Positions 6,845 through 16,263 are shown, numbered from the stretch's first letter. The stretch is 64,000 nucleotides of DNA from Gynurincola endophyticus (GCF_003991195.1 NZ_RCWL01000003.1:62001-126000); one strand, 5' to 3'. Made by a program: numbers and translations. The notes: a model not told the origin generated them from the sequence alone.

Positions 6845-7486
6845 ATGAAAAAGCTACTCATCATCAGTAACCTAGTTTTATTGGGCATTATCGCTTATCT
6901 CGTATTTTTTAAACATGATTTGCACCAGCCCAAACCAGAAGAGCCGATTAATGAACACCTAAAAGGAGTTATCTCTTTTCAAGCGGCAGAAATGATTTCG
7001 CATAATTATTCGGGCGACACAGTAAAGTCAAAAATGCTGATCACAACTCCGGATGGCGAAAGAAAAGTAGTAGACGACACAAAGTCTGTTTCTTTCAATT
7101 TAAAAGGCCTGAATGCATTCATCGCCGGCATTGAAAGAGCTGCAAAAAAAATTGGCTGTGACAAGCCGCTGGGTGTGAGAATTTATTTCTCTAAGTATCC
7201 GGATGCAGAAACCATGAAACGTACTCCAACATTAAAAGATGTTCCTGTTGAGTACGCAAACAAATTAACCTTCTTCTTTGTGCCTACTATTTTTGATGGC
7301 GAGAAGTTTAGAGATTTTAACCCGGTAAAGTGGACCGATTGCGATAATCCTCCATATTATACCAAAAAATCGGAAAGAAAACGCGGTGGTGAAAACAATC
7401 CTGATGATGATGATTGGATTTATAACCATGGAGATTTAATACCTCCTCCTTACCCCGGAGATGACTTTCCTCCATCAAACAAGTAG
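6845..7486 (+). CDS. Membrane-anchored protein of unknown function
   Basis: 213 residues. One N-terminal membrane helix (LLIISNLVLLGIIAYLVFF), then a soluble domain on the far side (ISFQAAEMISHNYSGDT, a GLNAFIAGIERAAKKIG helix, VRIYFSKYPD) and an acidic, Pro-rich C-terminal tail (NPDDDDWIYNH, then PPPYPGDDFPP). I do not recognise the family. It is first of four consecutive genes (5 bp before the next), the last two of which form a two-component system, so it may be a sensory accessory or a target. Confidence 0.75.
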   Translation: MKKLLIISNLVLLGIIAYLVFFKHDLHQPKPEEPINEHLKGVISFQAAEMISHNYSGDTVKSKMLITTPDGERKVVDDTKSVSFNLKGLNAFIAGIERAAKKIGCDKPLGVRIYFSKYPDAETMKRTPTLKDVPVEYANKLTFFFVPTIFDGEKFRDFNPVKWTDCDNPPYYTKKSERKRGGENNPDDDDWIYNHGDLIPPPYPGDDFPPSNK

Positions 7487-7491
7487 TATTA

Positions 7492-8151
7492 ATGAACAGT
7501 ATTAATGTTATTAAGTGGAGCCTGAATACAATGGAATTTTTAGCCTGTTTTACAGGCTTCCTTTACTTTAGAAAAATTAAAAATTCTCATTGGAAGTTTT
7601 TTCCATTTTATTTAGGCTTCATTTTCCTTATTGAGATGACGGCGAAATGGGCGCAAAGAGATCTTTCCAATATCCAGTTTGTGTTAAACCTGTACAAATA
7701 TGTCGGGATTCCCATTCAGTTTTTATTCTTCTTTTGGATCTTTTTCAAACACGATCAACAAAAAGATTATAAAACCTGGTCTTTCACCGCATTACTTATT
7801 TATGTGATCAGCTTCATTTTTGATGAGTTTTTCATGAAAGGAGGAGTCTATTGGTTCAACTCCATCTCCTATACCTGCGGAAACATCGTCTTACTGGTGC
7901 TGATTATTAGATATTTTTATCACCTTACGAAATCAAACGAGCTCCTTTATTTTAGAGAAAAGCAAATGTTCTGGGTGTGTTTGGGGTTATTAATTTTTTA
8001 TTTGGGAACTATGCCTTATTTTGGATTATATAATACCCTAAGAAACAACTATCCAGCATTGTTCAAACTGTACTGGCATCTGCAAATGGCCTTAAACATT
8101 TGTATGTATGCTTGCTTTTCAATTAGCTTTATATGGAGCAAGTCGAAATAA
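7492..8151 (+). CDS. Multi-pass membrane protein of unknown function, linked to a histidine kinase
   Basis: 219 residues with about six to seven membrane helices (for example GIPIQFLFFFWIFF, WSFTALLIYVISFIF, FWVCLGLLIFYLGTMPYF, ICMYACFSISFIW). No catalytic motifs. The 3' end overlaps the histidine kinase gene by 19 nt, so the two are translationally coupled. The kinase has almost no sensor domain of its own, so this protein is a good candidate for its membrane input module. That role is inferred from context only. Confidence 0.78.
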   Translation: MNSINVIKWSLNTMEFLACFTGFLYFRKIKNSHWKFFPFYLGFIFLIEMTAKWAQRDLSNIQFVLNLYKYVGIPIQFLFFFWIFFKHDQQKDYKTWSFTALLIYVISFIFDEFFMKGGVYWFNSISYTCGNIVLLVLIIRYFYHLTKSNELLYFREKQMFWVCLGLLIFYLGTMPYFGLYNTLRNNYPALFKLYWHLQMALNICMYACFSISFIWSKSK

Positions 8152-8915
8152 CGATTTTTATCATTTTAGTAAGCGCCGTTCTTTTAATCTTTATTATAGG
8201 AACCGTCGTTTTCATTTTTCAGTTCCGCGAAAGAAAAATTAAACATGATGTAGAAAAGAAACGGATGCATGACCAATTCGATGTTCAACTCCTTCACAGC
8301 AGAGTAAAAACACAGGAAGACACCATGCGGTTTATCGGAGAAGAAATTCACGACTCAGTTGCCCAAAAGATTACACTTGCTACCATTTATACCCACAAAG
8401 TCGGAATGAATCCGATTAGTGTTCCCTTACAACCCGAATTAGATAATATTCTGAAAGTACTCGACGATGCAATTGAAGAACTCAGAGAATTATCAAAAAA
8501 CTTAACCGATCAAAGATTACAGGAAGCGGATATCGTTTCGTTACTGCAAACCGAAGCTGAAAGGATTATTTCTACCGGAAGATGCAAAGCTATTCTGGAA
8601 GTGAATATCCACATCCCCCTGAAACCAACCACTAAAATTTTTCTGCTTAGAATTATTCAGGAATTTATTCAAAACAGCCTGAAGCATTCTAAATGCAATG
8701 TCATAAAAATAGTACTAACCGAACACAGCGATCATTTTCAGCTTAAAATCGAAGACGATGGAATAGGCTTTGATACGAATGATAATAAGAATAAAGGAAG
8801 CGGCCTGAACAATATGAGACGAAGAACTCAAATGCTCGGCGCCACTTATATCTTCGATAGTCAGCTTAATAAAGGAACCAGTTTAATTATTAAGATTGAA
8901 AAGTCCAAGCTATGA
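8133..8915 (+). CDS. Sensor histidine kinase, NarL-type (HisKA_3 / HATPase_c)
   Basis: 260 residues. A single N-terminal membrane helix (residues 5-30), a short linker and the HisKA_3 box GEEIHDSVAQKIT with phospho-acceptor H73. The ATPase domain has an N-box around N181 (EFIQNSLKHS), DDGIGFD at 208-214 and GSGLNNM at 222-228. There is no separate sensor domain, so input probably comes from the overlapping membrane protein. It overlaps the response regulator by 4 nt (ATGA). Confidence 0.93.
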   Translation: MEQVEITIFIILVSAVLLIFIIGTVVFIFQFRERKIKHDVEKKRMHDQFDVQLLHSRVKTQEDTMRFIGEEIHDSVAQKITLATIYTHKVGMNPISVPLQPELDNILKVLDDAIEELRELSKNLTDQRLQEADIVSLLQTEAERIISTGRCKAILEVNIHIPLKPTTKIFLLRIIQEFIQNSLKHSKCNVIKIVLTEHSDHFQLKIEDDGIGFDTNDNKNKGSGLNNMRRRTQMLGATYIFDSQLNKGTSLIIKIEKSKL

Positions 8916-9559
8916 TGAAGCATTCAATTGTAATCGCAGATGATCATCCGTTAATCGCTACAGCGATCAGAGCTATTATTGAGCAGTTTCCCGACTTCAG
9001 GGTTCTCTATGAAGTAGAAAACGGTCAAATGCTCATGGATAAATTAAAAGACGGGGCAGAAATACCCGACATTGTTCTTCTTGATATGTCGATGCCAATC
9101 ATGGACGGAAAAGAAACCGCCATCTGGCTAAAAAGTACTTATCCGCAGATTAAAATTATCGCCAATACGGTTCAGAACGATATCAAATCTTTCGTCAGTA
9201 TGTTCGAAGCCGGAGCCCTGGGCTATCTGACCAAAACAACCCCACCCAAAGAACTCATCAACGCACTCAGAACTGTTGTTCAAAACAAAACCCATTATCC
9301 TGAATGGGCACAAAATACCCTTCAGGCATTATACCCTTTTTCCCAGGTGTCGCCTTCTATGTTTAATGAAGAAGAATCGAGGTTCCTGAAATTCTTTTGT
9401 TGCAATCTCAGTCAGGTACAAATAGCAGAAAAAATGAACTGCGATCTGAATAAAGTGCAGGATCTGGAGAAAACCCTCTATACGAAACTACACGTCAACA
9501 GTTCTAACGCATTAGTACATTTCGCTCAGGTAAATAACTTAATTGACGAATCACTTTAG
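8912..9559 (+). CDS. Response regulator, NarL/LuxR type with divergent HTH
   Basis: 215 residues. Receiver domain with acidic D10/D11, phospho-acceptor D58 (VLLDMSMP), T86 and K108. The C-terminal DNA-binding part follows the LuxR layout (EEESRFLKFF, SQVQIAEKMNC, KVQDLEKTLYTKLHV) but departs from consensus, with Cys-Cys in the first helix and LEKTLYTKL where IKRIYRKL-like sequence is usual. Partner of the kinase at 8133. Its 3' end overlaps the converging esterase gene by 9 bp. Confidence 0.9.
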   Translation: MMKHSIVIADDHPLIATAIRAIIEQFPDFRVLYEVENGQMLMDKLKDGAEIPDIVLLDMSMPIMDGKETAIWLKSTYPQIKIIANTVQNDIKSFVSMFEAGALGYLTKTTPPKELINALRTVVQNKTHYPEWAQNTLQALYPFSQVSPSMFNEEESRFLKFFCCNLSQVQIAEKMNCDLNKVQDLEKTLYTKLHVNSSNALVHFAQVNNLIDESL

Positions 9560-10525
9560 CCTGAATACTTTTCGTAAAAAATGATCAATTGCATTGACCA
9601 TCGGAGTAAACCAGGGTTCAAAAAAAGGAAAGTGATGTAATGGCGTGTCAAATGTTTTTTGCTCGTGATAGATATGATAACGATCCAGTATTTTTTTATA
9701 GTCTTCGCGTCCGGCATGCATCCGGTCAATATTACTGTTAATAAATAAGGTAGGAGGAGTTTTTTCATTTGCATGAGTTAAGGGCGAAGCTTCTTCCCAT
9801 AACTTATAATTATCTGCTTTCTTATAGCCGAGCCACATGGTGGCTGCAGATAGTTTTTCCGAATCATCTCCTTCTCCACTTTCAGGATGTACAAACGATA
9901 AAGTACCATCAATATTGATGAGGGCATTTACAATCGACCTCTCGTTGCTATGAATCCTTTCATCTGCATACATTCCGGCACCGGACGTTGCCAATAAGCT
10001 TGCCAGCATTCCGCCGGCAGAAAAGCCTCCCACTGCAATTTTATCCGGATGAACCTTCCATTTCTTTGCGTTATATCTGATAAAAGCAATATCGTGCTTT
10101 AGTTTATACAATGCTGCGGGATATTGCATATGCGTTGACAAAGGATAGTTTGGTAACACTACAGTGTACCCTTTTTCAACCAGGGCCAATGCCAGATGAT
10201 GATTCATCTCTGCAGACCCCGAACGCCAACCTCCTCCAAAAATAAACATGACTACCGATTTATTGCGGTTTTTCGGTTTCGGTAGATACACGATTTTATC
10301 TAATTGTTTGTTATTACCGGTTTTGTACAACTTCATTTCTTTTAAGTTGGTTGAAGTCACTACCGGATATGCAGCATTCTTATCTGCTTTTTTTGCCTTC
10401 TCAAAAGCAACCGTTAACTGATAACTGCTATCTGTCTGATAAGTTAAACTATCGGTAATCCTGCTTTGTGATATTAAATTACCGGAGGTTAAAACACCGA
10501 GTAACAAAAATGCGTATCTCGTCAT
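9551..10525 (-). CDS. Secreted alpha/beta hydrolase (esterase, BD-FAE/HSL-like)
   Basis: 324 residues with an N-terminal signal (MTRYAFLLLGVLTSGNLIS). The oxyanion-hole segment FIFGGGW (GGG at 97-99) and the nucleophile elbow GGFSAGG with S169 identify the fold. The C-terminal SNIDRMHAGRED and LHHFPFF supply the likely Asp and His. It resembles the acetyl-xylan/feruloyl esterase-like hydrolases of Bacteroidota. The exact ester substrate is not deducible. It is preceded on the same strand by the lipoprotein gene at 10547, 21 bp away, and the two are probably co-transcribed. Confidence 0.82.
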   Translation of the reverse strand: MTRYAFLLLGVLTSGNLISQSRITDSLTYQTDSSYQLTVAFEKAKKADKNAAYPVVTSTNLKEMKLYKTGNNKQLDKIVYLPKPKNRNKSVVMFIFGGGWRSGSAEMNHHLALALVEKGYTVVLPNYPLSTHMQYPAALYKLKHDIAFIRYNAKKWKVHPDKIAVGGFSAGGMLASLLATSGAGMYADERIHSNERSIVNALINIDGTLSFVHPESGEGDDSEKLSAATMWLGYKKADNYKLWEEASPLTHANEKTPPTLFINSNIDRMHAGREDYKKILDRYHIYHEQKTFDTPLHHFPFFEPWFTPMVNAIDHFLRKVFRLK

Positions 10526-10546
10526 ACTCTAAATATACGAAGTATT

Positions 10547-12100
10547 TTAGTGCTTCGACTGTACGATTGCCGCACTGACTGCCGGCATTCCTATCCGGTT
10601 ACCGGTTTTCCTGCCTGCCACTTTATCGGTGTAATAAGTACCGCTGTATTCACCGTCTGTACTGGTGTCAAAACTTCTACCACCATAAGTTAATCCATTT
10701 ACACTCGAATGTTGCGGTGCTGTTAAACGGGTTGACCAGGCTCTGTGGATAGAAGTATCTTTTATAAATACTCTTCCTGATTTTGATAGCTCCTTATTGA
10801 TTAAAACAAACTTCATCTTATTGGCTGCAGTTAATACACCATATGCTTTAATATTGCTTTTTGTAGAATCCACCGACACAGATTGCAGTTGATTTCCTTC
10901 TTCCAGCAAATCAGAAAACATCCACATGGCATAATAGGGTGATTGCACAGATTTCAGTAAATATTCATCCGGAAAAAAATCTTTCCCTTTTGTAGTTGAA
11001 TGATGAGTGAGGTTATCAAGGGGTGTTTCAAACAGAAAAGGGCCGCCGGCATTCGTTTGGTTTGTCATCGTTTTACTTCCTATATTAATATTAACCTGCA
11101 CAACGCCGTTTTGTAAACTACTTAATAAATAGTCTAATAGCCATAAAGACGATTCAAAAGTATTGGATGTTTTTGAGCAGGACGGTAATGTAAGATTAAC
11201 AATATTGTGATATTGATCGGAAGGCTTAACCTCTTCGATCGTTTTGGAGAAAAGTTCAGCATTCAAAAAAACAGCAGAATCTTTTGTTTCGCAATTCACC
11301 CATTTCTCAAGATTTATTTCGTGCAAACGAGGTGCACTGGTTACCGCCATGCCGGTCGTACCTGCAGTAGTTATAATAGACCGGTTCATATTCTTTACCC
11401 ATTCTCTTGTTACTTCACTGGCTTTATCCCAGTCTATAATAATCGCTCTGATAAACTGATCATTCAGGTGTTTTTTTAATGCCTCGAGAAAATGCTCCTG
11501 TTTATTCTCGGGCAATTCGATGGAATATTCAACCTGATAACCTGCTGCCTGAAAATTATGCGCAAAAAGGTTGAGCATTTCCAAAGCCACGGAAGGTTCA
11601 TCTACTTCATTTGATTTTGTAATAGTTACCGGAATACGTTTTGTTTTATCATATAAATTCTTCAACAGATTTACCAGTATTGTATTCGCTTTTTCTTTTG
11701 AGCCTATCAACGCCACAGTTTCTCTAAGTGAAAAATATACCCCTAAGTAGTCGAGAGGAATTAGCACCGGTGATTGTTTTTTTAACACCTCTACATCGCC
11801 CAGTCTTTCCCCGTCTTCCACTTTATAGCGTATATACTTTTCGTAAACCACTTCCCCTTTTTTAAAAACTCTTAAGCGAACAGCATCTTTGCCTACTACA
11901 TAAAAATAAGCAGTATCACTTTTTAAAAACAGGTCATTATCAAGTTTCAACGAATCTGCTCCGGCCAGGTTCCAGCTGATAATTAAGGGATCGCCGTCTA
12001 TCAACGGAGCTGTGATGTTCAGCGGAAAATCTTCCAGCTGTGAAGTTTCTTTACAGCCCCAAAAAATCAAACAAAGCAATAGGAGAGTGTTAAGACGCAT
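10547..12100 (-). CDS. Large lipoprotein, possible glycoside-hydrolase-like fold
   Basis: 517 residues from the ATG at 12100, chosen because it starts the lipoprotein signal MRLNTLLLLCLIFWGC; a 5' extension to 12133 would precede that signal. After a short beta domain (WNLAGADSLKL) comes a TIM-barrel-like region with IRAIIIDWDKASE, a central Gly/Asn-rich segment (VQVNINIGSK) and SPYYAMWMFSDLL, which recalls the end of GH79/GH30-like barrels before a beta-sandwich. No sure catalytic Glu pair was identified. The N-terminal Cys anchors it to a membrane. It may form an operon with the esterase downstream. The function is a weak inference. Confidence 0.6.
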   Translation of the reverse strand: MRLNTLLLLCLIFWGCKETSQLEDFPLNITAPLIDGDPLIISWNLAGADSLKLDNDLFLKSDTAYFYVVGKDAVRLRVFKKGEVVYEKYIRYKVEDGERLGDVEVLKKQSPVLIPLDYLGVYFSLRETVALIGSKEKANTILVNLLKNLYDKTKRIPVTITKSNEVDEPSVALEMLNLFAHNFQAAGYQVEYSIELPENKQEHFLEALKKHLNDQFIRAIIIDWDKASEVTREWVKNMNRSIITTAGTTGMAVTSAPRLHEINLEKWVNCETKDSAVFLNAELFSKTIEEVKPSDQYHNIVNLTLPSCSKTSNTFESSLWLLDYLLSSLQNGVVQVNINIGSKTMTNQTNAGGPFLFETPLDNLTHHSTTKGKDFFPDEYLLKSVQSPYYAMWMFSDLLEEGNQLQSVSVDSTKSNIKAYGVLTAANKMKFVLINKELSKSGRVFIKDTSIHRAWSTRLTAPQHSSVNGLTYGGRSFDTSTDGEYSGTYYTDKVAGRKTGNRIGMPAVSAAIVQSKH

Positions 12101-12249
12101 AGCGGTTGTTTTGATCTCAAAACAACAATCCACATACCATACATTAACTTATATAAACAAAGAGAGAACTCATGACCGAAATCAAGAATTCTCACTTTTT
12201 GTATTTTTGAGAGCGATTTTTTCTGCTCTTTCATCGCATAAAAGACGAA

Positions 12250-13281
12250 CTATTTACCCAAAGCTTTTTTCACTGCGGGAACTACTTTCGTTCCGAAAAG
12301 TTCGATCGACTTCAGCATTTCTTTATGAGGGAAGGATCCGACACTCATTTGTGCCATAAAGCGGGTGAATCCGAACAGCTCGTACTCATACAAAATTTTA
12401 TCGATTACCATTTGTGGGTCTCCTACCATTAATGCCCCTTTCGGTGACCTGAGGTAATCATACTGCTCTTTCTCCATTGGCAACCATCCTCTTTCATGTC
12501 CGAGTTGAGTCATTTGTTTTTTATAAGAAGGCCAGAAAACTTCTGCCGCGTGTTCAGCAGATTCGCCAATAAATACGTGTGTGTTAACACTTGTCTGTAT
12601 CTGATCTTTTGGTAAGCCGGCTTTCACCACTTCTTCTTTATACATTTTCATAAAGGGGGCAAAACGATGTGGCTCACCACCGATAATAGCTAATGCAAGA
12701 GGAAGTTTAAGATAGGCGGCCCGCATGATAGACTGTGGGGTTCCTCCTACTGCAATCCATATCGGTAATGGCTTTTCTGCCCGTGGATACACTCCAAGAT
12801 TATTGATCGGTGCTCTGGTGGTACCTTTCCATTCTACGGTTTCGTTTTCATTTGCCAACATGAGCAAATCGAGTTTTTCAGCAAATAGCTTATCGTAATT
12901 CACCAGGTCGTAGCCAAATAAGGGATAACTTTCAATAAAACTTCCCCGGCCAACCATTATTTCAGCACGTCCTTTACTCAATAAATCAATCGTTGCATAC
13001 TGTTGATATACTCTGACCGGATCATCGGAACTTAATACGGTAACAGCACTGCTCAATTTGATTTTGTTTGTTCTTGCTGCTATTGCGGCCAGAATAATAC
13101 CGGGTGCAGAGGCAAGATATTCTTCGCGGTGGTGTTCACCGATAGCAAATACATCCAGACCCACCTGTTCTGCCAATTCAGCTTCTTCCAGCAGGTCTTG
13201 CATCCGCTGTTGTGGCGAAAGCTTGTTTCCAGCCACTTCATCGTACATGTTTTCAACAAAAGTGTAAAGCCCGAATTCCAT
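12250..13281 (-). CDS. LLM-class flavin-dependent oxidoreductase
   Basis: About 343 residues from the ATG at 13281 (MEFGLYTFVENMYDE). The longer frame to 13353 overlaps the upstream gene's 3' end and adds no family sequence. Luciferase-like TIM-barrel features: GLDVFAIGEHHREEYLASAP, SSAVTVLSSDDPVRVYQQYATIDLLSKGR, an IMVGRGSF loop and a SMRAAYLKLPLALAIIGG-like segment. Such proteins use FMN or F420; Bacteroidota members are probably FMN-dependent, with substrates unassigned. The gene begins 4 bp after the nucleoid-associated protein gene on the same strand. Confidence 0.88.
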   Translation of the reverse strand: MEFGLYTFVENMYDEVAGNKLSPQQRMQDLLEEAELAEQVGLDVFAIGEHHREEYLASAPGIILAAIAARTNKIKLSSAVTVLSSDDPVRVYQQYATIDLLSKGRAEIMVGRGSFIESYPLFGYDLVNYDKLFAEKLDLLMLANENETVEWKGTTRAPINNLGVYPRAEKPLPIWIAVGGTPQSIMRAAYLKLPLALAIIGGEPHRFAPFMKMYKEEVVKAGLPKDQIQTSVNTHVFIGESAEHAAEVFWPSYKKQMTQLGHERGWLPMEKEQYDYLRSPKGALMVGDPQMVIDKILYEYELFGFTRFMAQMSVGSFPHKEMLKSIELFGTKVVPAVKKALGK

Positions 13282-13285
13282 AATG

Positions 13286-14332
13286 TTAAGTTTCTTCTTC
13301 GTAAAAAATTTTATAAAACTTTCTTCCGGTTTCGTCATCAATTCCTCTTTCAATCAGATCGCGCCGGCCGTGTATGTAGATATGAAAGTTCTTGTCTAGT
13401 TTTAAAACAGTTTTAAAGACTTTTTGTTGTTTCTTCACCGCATTTACGTGAATAGCAAATTCATCTTCAATTTCAAAGCTTTTAGCAGACTCAAAATTAC
13501 GCTTATAGTCCATAAAAGTATCCACAATATCCTGATGGTGCATTACTTCTTCGGTAAATTCTTCCAGGCTGAACTGTTCTTTTGTTTTGAAATATTCGAT
13601 TGACTTATTCAACATTTCAATCTGATCGCTCTTCGATACTTCAAATTTTTCAGGATACTCGTTGGTGATAAAAGACTTACAAAGGTTCAGATATTTATCG
13701 GTTTGGTGATAGCTATCCGCATACGGAGTTACCTGCAAAAATTCTTCCACCCAATACCTGGTATCGCCGTTTTTGTTGGTGTGATCAACAATACAAACCT
13801 TTCCTCCTTCGGCGAGGTTAGCATGTAATATTAAACATCCTTTGTCTAACTTATTGATATTAATTCCTTCTTCATGAATCACCTCATAGTTTCGGCCGTG
13901 AGGGAATACCTTGAGGAAGGTTTCTTTAGATTCTGATTTGAATATTCCTATAGCTCTTGTATAATCACCTTCAAAAGGAACTTTATCAAACATAACAATA
14001 TACAATTCGCCTTCTTTTACTTTACTGTGAGTTGATTTCTCATAAAGAAACCTGGCGAGTAAACGTGAGTTATCAACAAACGTATCTCTGTCTTCAAAAA
14101 TCTGAAAACAGTATTGATATACTTCATTCATCGACAAATCACTCAAATGGGTGAAATGATAAAGCTCATGCTCATTAAATGAACCTAAAAAGTATTTAGT
14201 TAAAAGGCCGCTGACAATTTCATCATTCAAAGTGAGCGGATCTTCCGAAAGAACTAACTCTTCTGCTCTGGAAGGATTCCCTACTTTGTGTACAATAACT
14301 TTTTCGAGTGCAACACCATCAATTCCTGTCAT
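13286..14332 (-). CDS. Nucleoid-associated protein (NdpA family)
   Basis: 348 residues, no signal peptide. It fits the 37-kDa nucleoid-associated protein family along its whole length: an early GVALEKVIVHKVGN strand, LLTKYFLGSF, a central IMFDK-type core (ELYIVMFDKVPFEGDYTRAIGIFKS), NKLDKGCLILH, and a final VLKLDKNFHIYIHGRRDLIERG segment. E. coli YejK is the reference member and binds the nucleoid. It is co-directional with the oxidoreductase, 4 bp apart, and divergent from the cyclophilin gene. Confidence 0.9.
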   Translation of the reverse strand: MTGIDGVALEKVIVHKVGNPSRAEELVLSEDPLTLNDEIVSGLLTKYFLGSFNEHELYHFTHLSDLSMNEVYQYCFQIFEDRDTFVDNSRLLARFLYEKSTHSKVKEGELYIVMFDKVPFEGDYTRAIGIFKSESKETFLKVFPHGRNYEVIHEEGININKLDKGCLILHANLAEGGKVCIVDHTNKNGDTRYWVEEFLQVTPYADSYHQTDKYLNLCKSFITNEYPEKFEVSKSDQIEMLNKSIEYFKTKEQFSLEEFTEEVMHHQDIVDTFMDYKRNFESAKSFEIEDEFAIHVNAVKKQQKVFKTVLKLDKNFHIYIHGRRDLIERGIDDETGRKFYKIFYEEET

Positions 14333-14422
14333 TCTGATATCAATTTGTGAATGCGAAGATAATTTTGAATTGAATCACTTGATAGAATTATATATCTTAG
14401 TTTTACACGAATCTGATTAATT

Positions 14423-15007
14423 ATGAGAGTTGTTTTGTTTATTTCAATGATGATGTTGTTGATTGGTTGCAAAGAAAGCACCGATGAAAAACCGATTATT
14501 GGCATAGAAACATCTCATGGAATGGTCAAAATCGAGCTTTATCCCGACAAAGCCCCGCACACGGTGCATCGTTTTGTACAATTTGTAGAAAGAGGGCTGT
14601 TTAAAAAATCATCTTTTTACCGTGTGATGCACAATTTTAATCAACCTTCAGATACTTATAAAGCAAATATTATTCAGGGGGGGCTGTGGAGAACGAGCGC
14701 ACACCTGAAAGATACGCTGACAGGTATTCCCCATGAATCCACCAAAGAAAGTGGTTTATCACATACCCGATGGACTGTTTCGCTGGCAAGAAACGAAGCA
14801 GGCACAGCTACCACCGAGTTTTTCATTTGTATGGATGATCAATATGGTTATGACTATGGCGGTAAAAACAATGAAGACGGACTGGGTTATGCTGCTTTTG
14901 GGAAAGTAATCGAAGGATATGATGTACTTAGAAAAATATATGAATCTCCTGAAACAGGCCAATATTTCAATCCTCCGGTAACTATTTTCAATATAAAACT
15001 GCTATGA
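14423..15007 (+). CDS. Lipoprotein cyclophilin-type peptidyl-prolyl isomerase
   Basis: 194 residues. The lipobox in MRVVLFISMMMLLIGC anchors it to a membrane. The cyclophilin core follows: HGMVKIELYPDKAPHTV, FVQFVERGLFKKSSFYRV with the catalytic Arg in FYRV, then IIQGG, WTVSLARN and TTEFFICMDDQ, and GFGKVIEGY-like AAFGKVIEGYDVL near the end. Predicted periplasmic folding factor. Some active-site loop residues differ from canonical CypA (FICM rather than FFI-T), so activity should not be assumed to be high. Confidence 0.88.
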   Translation: MRVVLFISMMMLLIGCKESTDEKPIIGIETSHGMVKIELYPDKAPHTVHRFVQFVERGLFKKSSFYRVMHNFNQPSDTYKANIIQGGLWRTSAHLKDTLTGIPHESTKESGLSHTRWTVSLARNEAGTATTEFFICMDDQYGYDYGGKNNEDGLGYAAFGKVIEGYDVLRKIYESPETGQYFNPPVTIFNIKLL

Positions 15008-15166
15008 GAGTACGATTGCACAATTTTTTACCGGTATAAGAAGAATTACATCTGCCGTCTATATGTAAACTGTTAAATAAAACTTAGATTTCTTAAATAA
15101 TTTCGAATTGTATGAAGATTTTAGTAGATTTATATAAATAGCCCTTTCAAAAATCATTAAAAAATC

Positions 15167-15430
15167 ATGGCCATAACATTAGAAGATTTTCGCTATAAGC
15201 TTATAGAAAAAATCATCAATGCGCCAAATGACGACTCGATCAAACGATATATCAATGCGGCGCTAAAAGGTTTAAAAAAACATAATGTCAACGGACATAT
15301 TGTAAACAGATTTGTTGCAAAAACAATTTTTCAGTTAGAAGCAAGGAACCCTGAGTTGTACACAGAAAAACAAAAAGAGAACATTAGAAAGGCACTCAAT
15401 TATATTAACTACTCACATCCTAATTCATAG
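15167..15430 (+). CDS. Small soluble protein of unknown function
   Basis: 87 residues, no signal peptide, helical and basic (FRYKLIEKIINAPNDDSIK, then KGLKKHNVNGHIVNRFVAK, IRKALNYINYSHPN). No family recognised. It has its own upstream gap of 160 bp. Its 3' end overlaps the converging gene at 15420 by 11 bp, which is a natural convergent arrangement rather than evidence against it. Confidence 0.65.
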   Translation: MAITLEDFRYKLIEKIINAPNDDSIKRYINAALKGLKKHNVNGHIVNRFVAKTIFQLEARNPELYTEKQKENIRKALNYINYSHPNS

Positions 15431-15965
15431 CATATTCGTTTTTAGTTTTCAACTGAACAACTTTCATTTCTAAAAGCCATTCACCTTCATATTTCAGCTC
15501 TAAAATAACTCTTACTGATTCAATAGTGGGCAATAGCTCAAAATAAGCCTTTGTAGAATTATCTACGCTGGTTGACTTTATATGTAATACGGCTGATTTA
15601 TTTTTTTGTTGAAAATTGATGATTGAGTTTGATAGTTGCTTCACCATCAGTTTGTATTTGTCTTTGGCGAGCTCTTCTATCTGACCGATGGGTTGCGACC
15701 ATGTCCATTCCCACTCATTCGTAGGGTGATTGATTTCAACTTTGAAAACACTACCGGGAGCGTCGGCAGTGATAACACTTCGGCTTTCAACGGAAGAAAT
15801 TCGGTTTCTGGAGGCATTATCGAGCATAGGAGCCGTAATGCTTTGATGTTCATTCAGTACCCGTTCTACCAAATCTGTATAAGGATTGGTAAAAACAGAT
15901 TGAGCCTGAATACTTTGTAAACCAAATACTATTAATAAAATAAGTAGAGGTAAACGCATAGGCAC
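15420..15965 (-). CDS. Secreted protein of unknown function
   Basis: 181 residues. The signal peptide MPMRLPLLILLIVFGLQSIQAQ ends in a clear AQ cleavage site. The mature part has two beta-rich halves (FKVEINHPTNEWEWTWSQP, then AVLHIKSTSVDNSTKAYF and LEGEWLLEMKVVQLKTK-like sequence near the end). I see no enzyme motif. Probably periplasmic. Single gene. Confidence 0.7.
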   Translation of the reverse strand: MPMRLPLLILLIVFGLQSIQAQSVFTNPYTDLVERVLNEHQSITAPMLDNASRNRISSVESRSVITADAPGSVFKVEINHPTNEWEWTWSQPIGQIEELAKDKYKLMVKQLSNSIINFQQKNKSAVLHIKSTSVDNSTKAYFELLPTIESVRVILELKYEGEWLLEMKVVQLKTKNEYAMN

Positions 15966-16074
15966 GGATTTACAGTACTAAAGTAAAATTGCTCGTTGCA
16001 AATTGCAATAGTAAATCTACGTATACAATAAATTAACTCACAAAACGTTTTATCCTTTAACCTAAATCCTAAAA

Positions 16075-16233
16075 ATGATGAAAAACAGCAAATCCACACG
16101 TCAGCATGAATTGGTAAACAGTCAGTACAAATCTGCTAATCTTGTACAATCTTTACTCTTAAACGTTTTTTCCGTTATTTTTTACGGAAAATCTACTTTA
16201 CAGCCCAGCTATTACAGAAAGCGTAAATCATAG
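16075..16233 (+). CDS. Small basic protein of unknown function
   Basis: 52 residues from the ATG at 16075 (the second Met codon follows at once). It is basic and Ser/Gln-rich at the start (MMKNSKSTRQHELVNSQ), has a short hydrophobic centre (LLLNVFSVIFYG) and a basic end (YYRKRKS). A strong terminator follows 31 bp after the stop, which suggests a real transcript. No family recognised; it could also be an untranslated RNA. Confidence 0.4.
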   Translation: MMKNSKSTRQHELVNSQYKSANLVQSLLLNVFSVIFYGKSTLQPSYYRKRKS

Positions 16234-16263
16234 GCTGCTGCCATTAACGAAATAAAAAAAAGA

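Noticed and set aside
13282-13353. Longer N-terminus for the luciferase-like oxidoreductase
   Set aside because: It overlaps the upstream gene and carries no family sequence.
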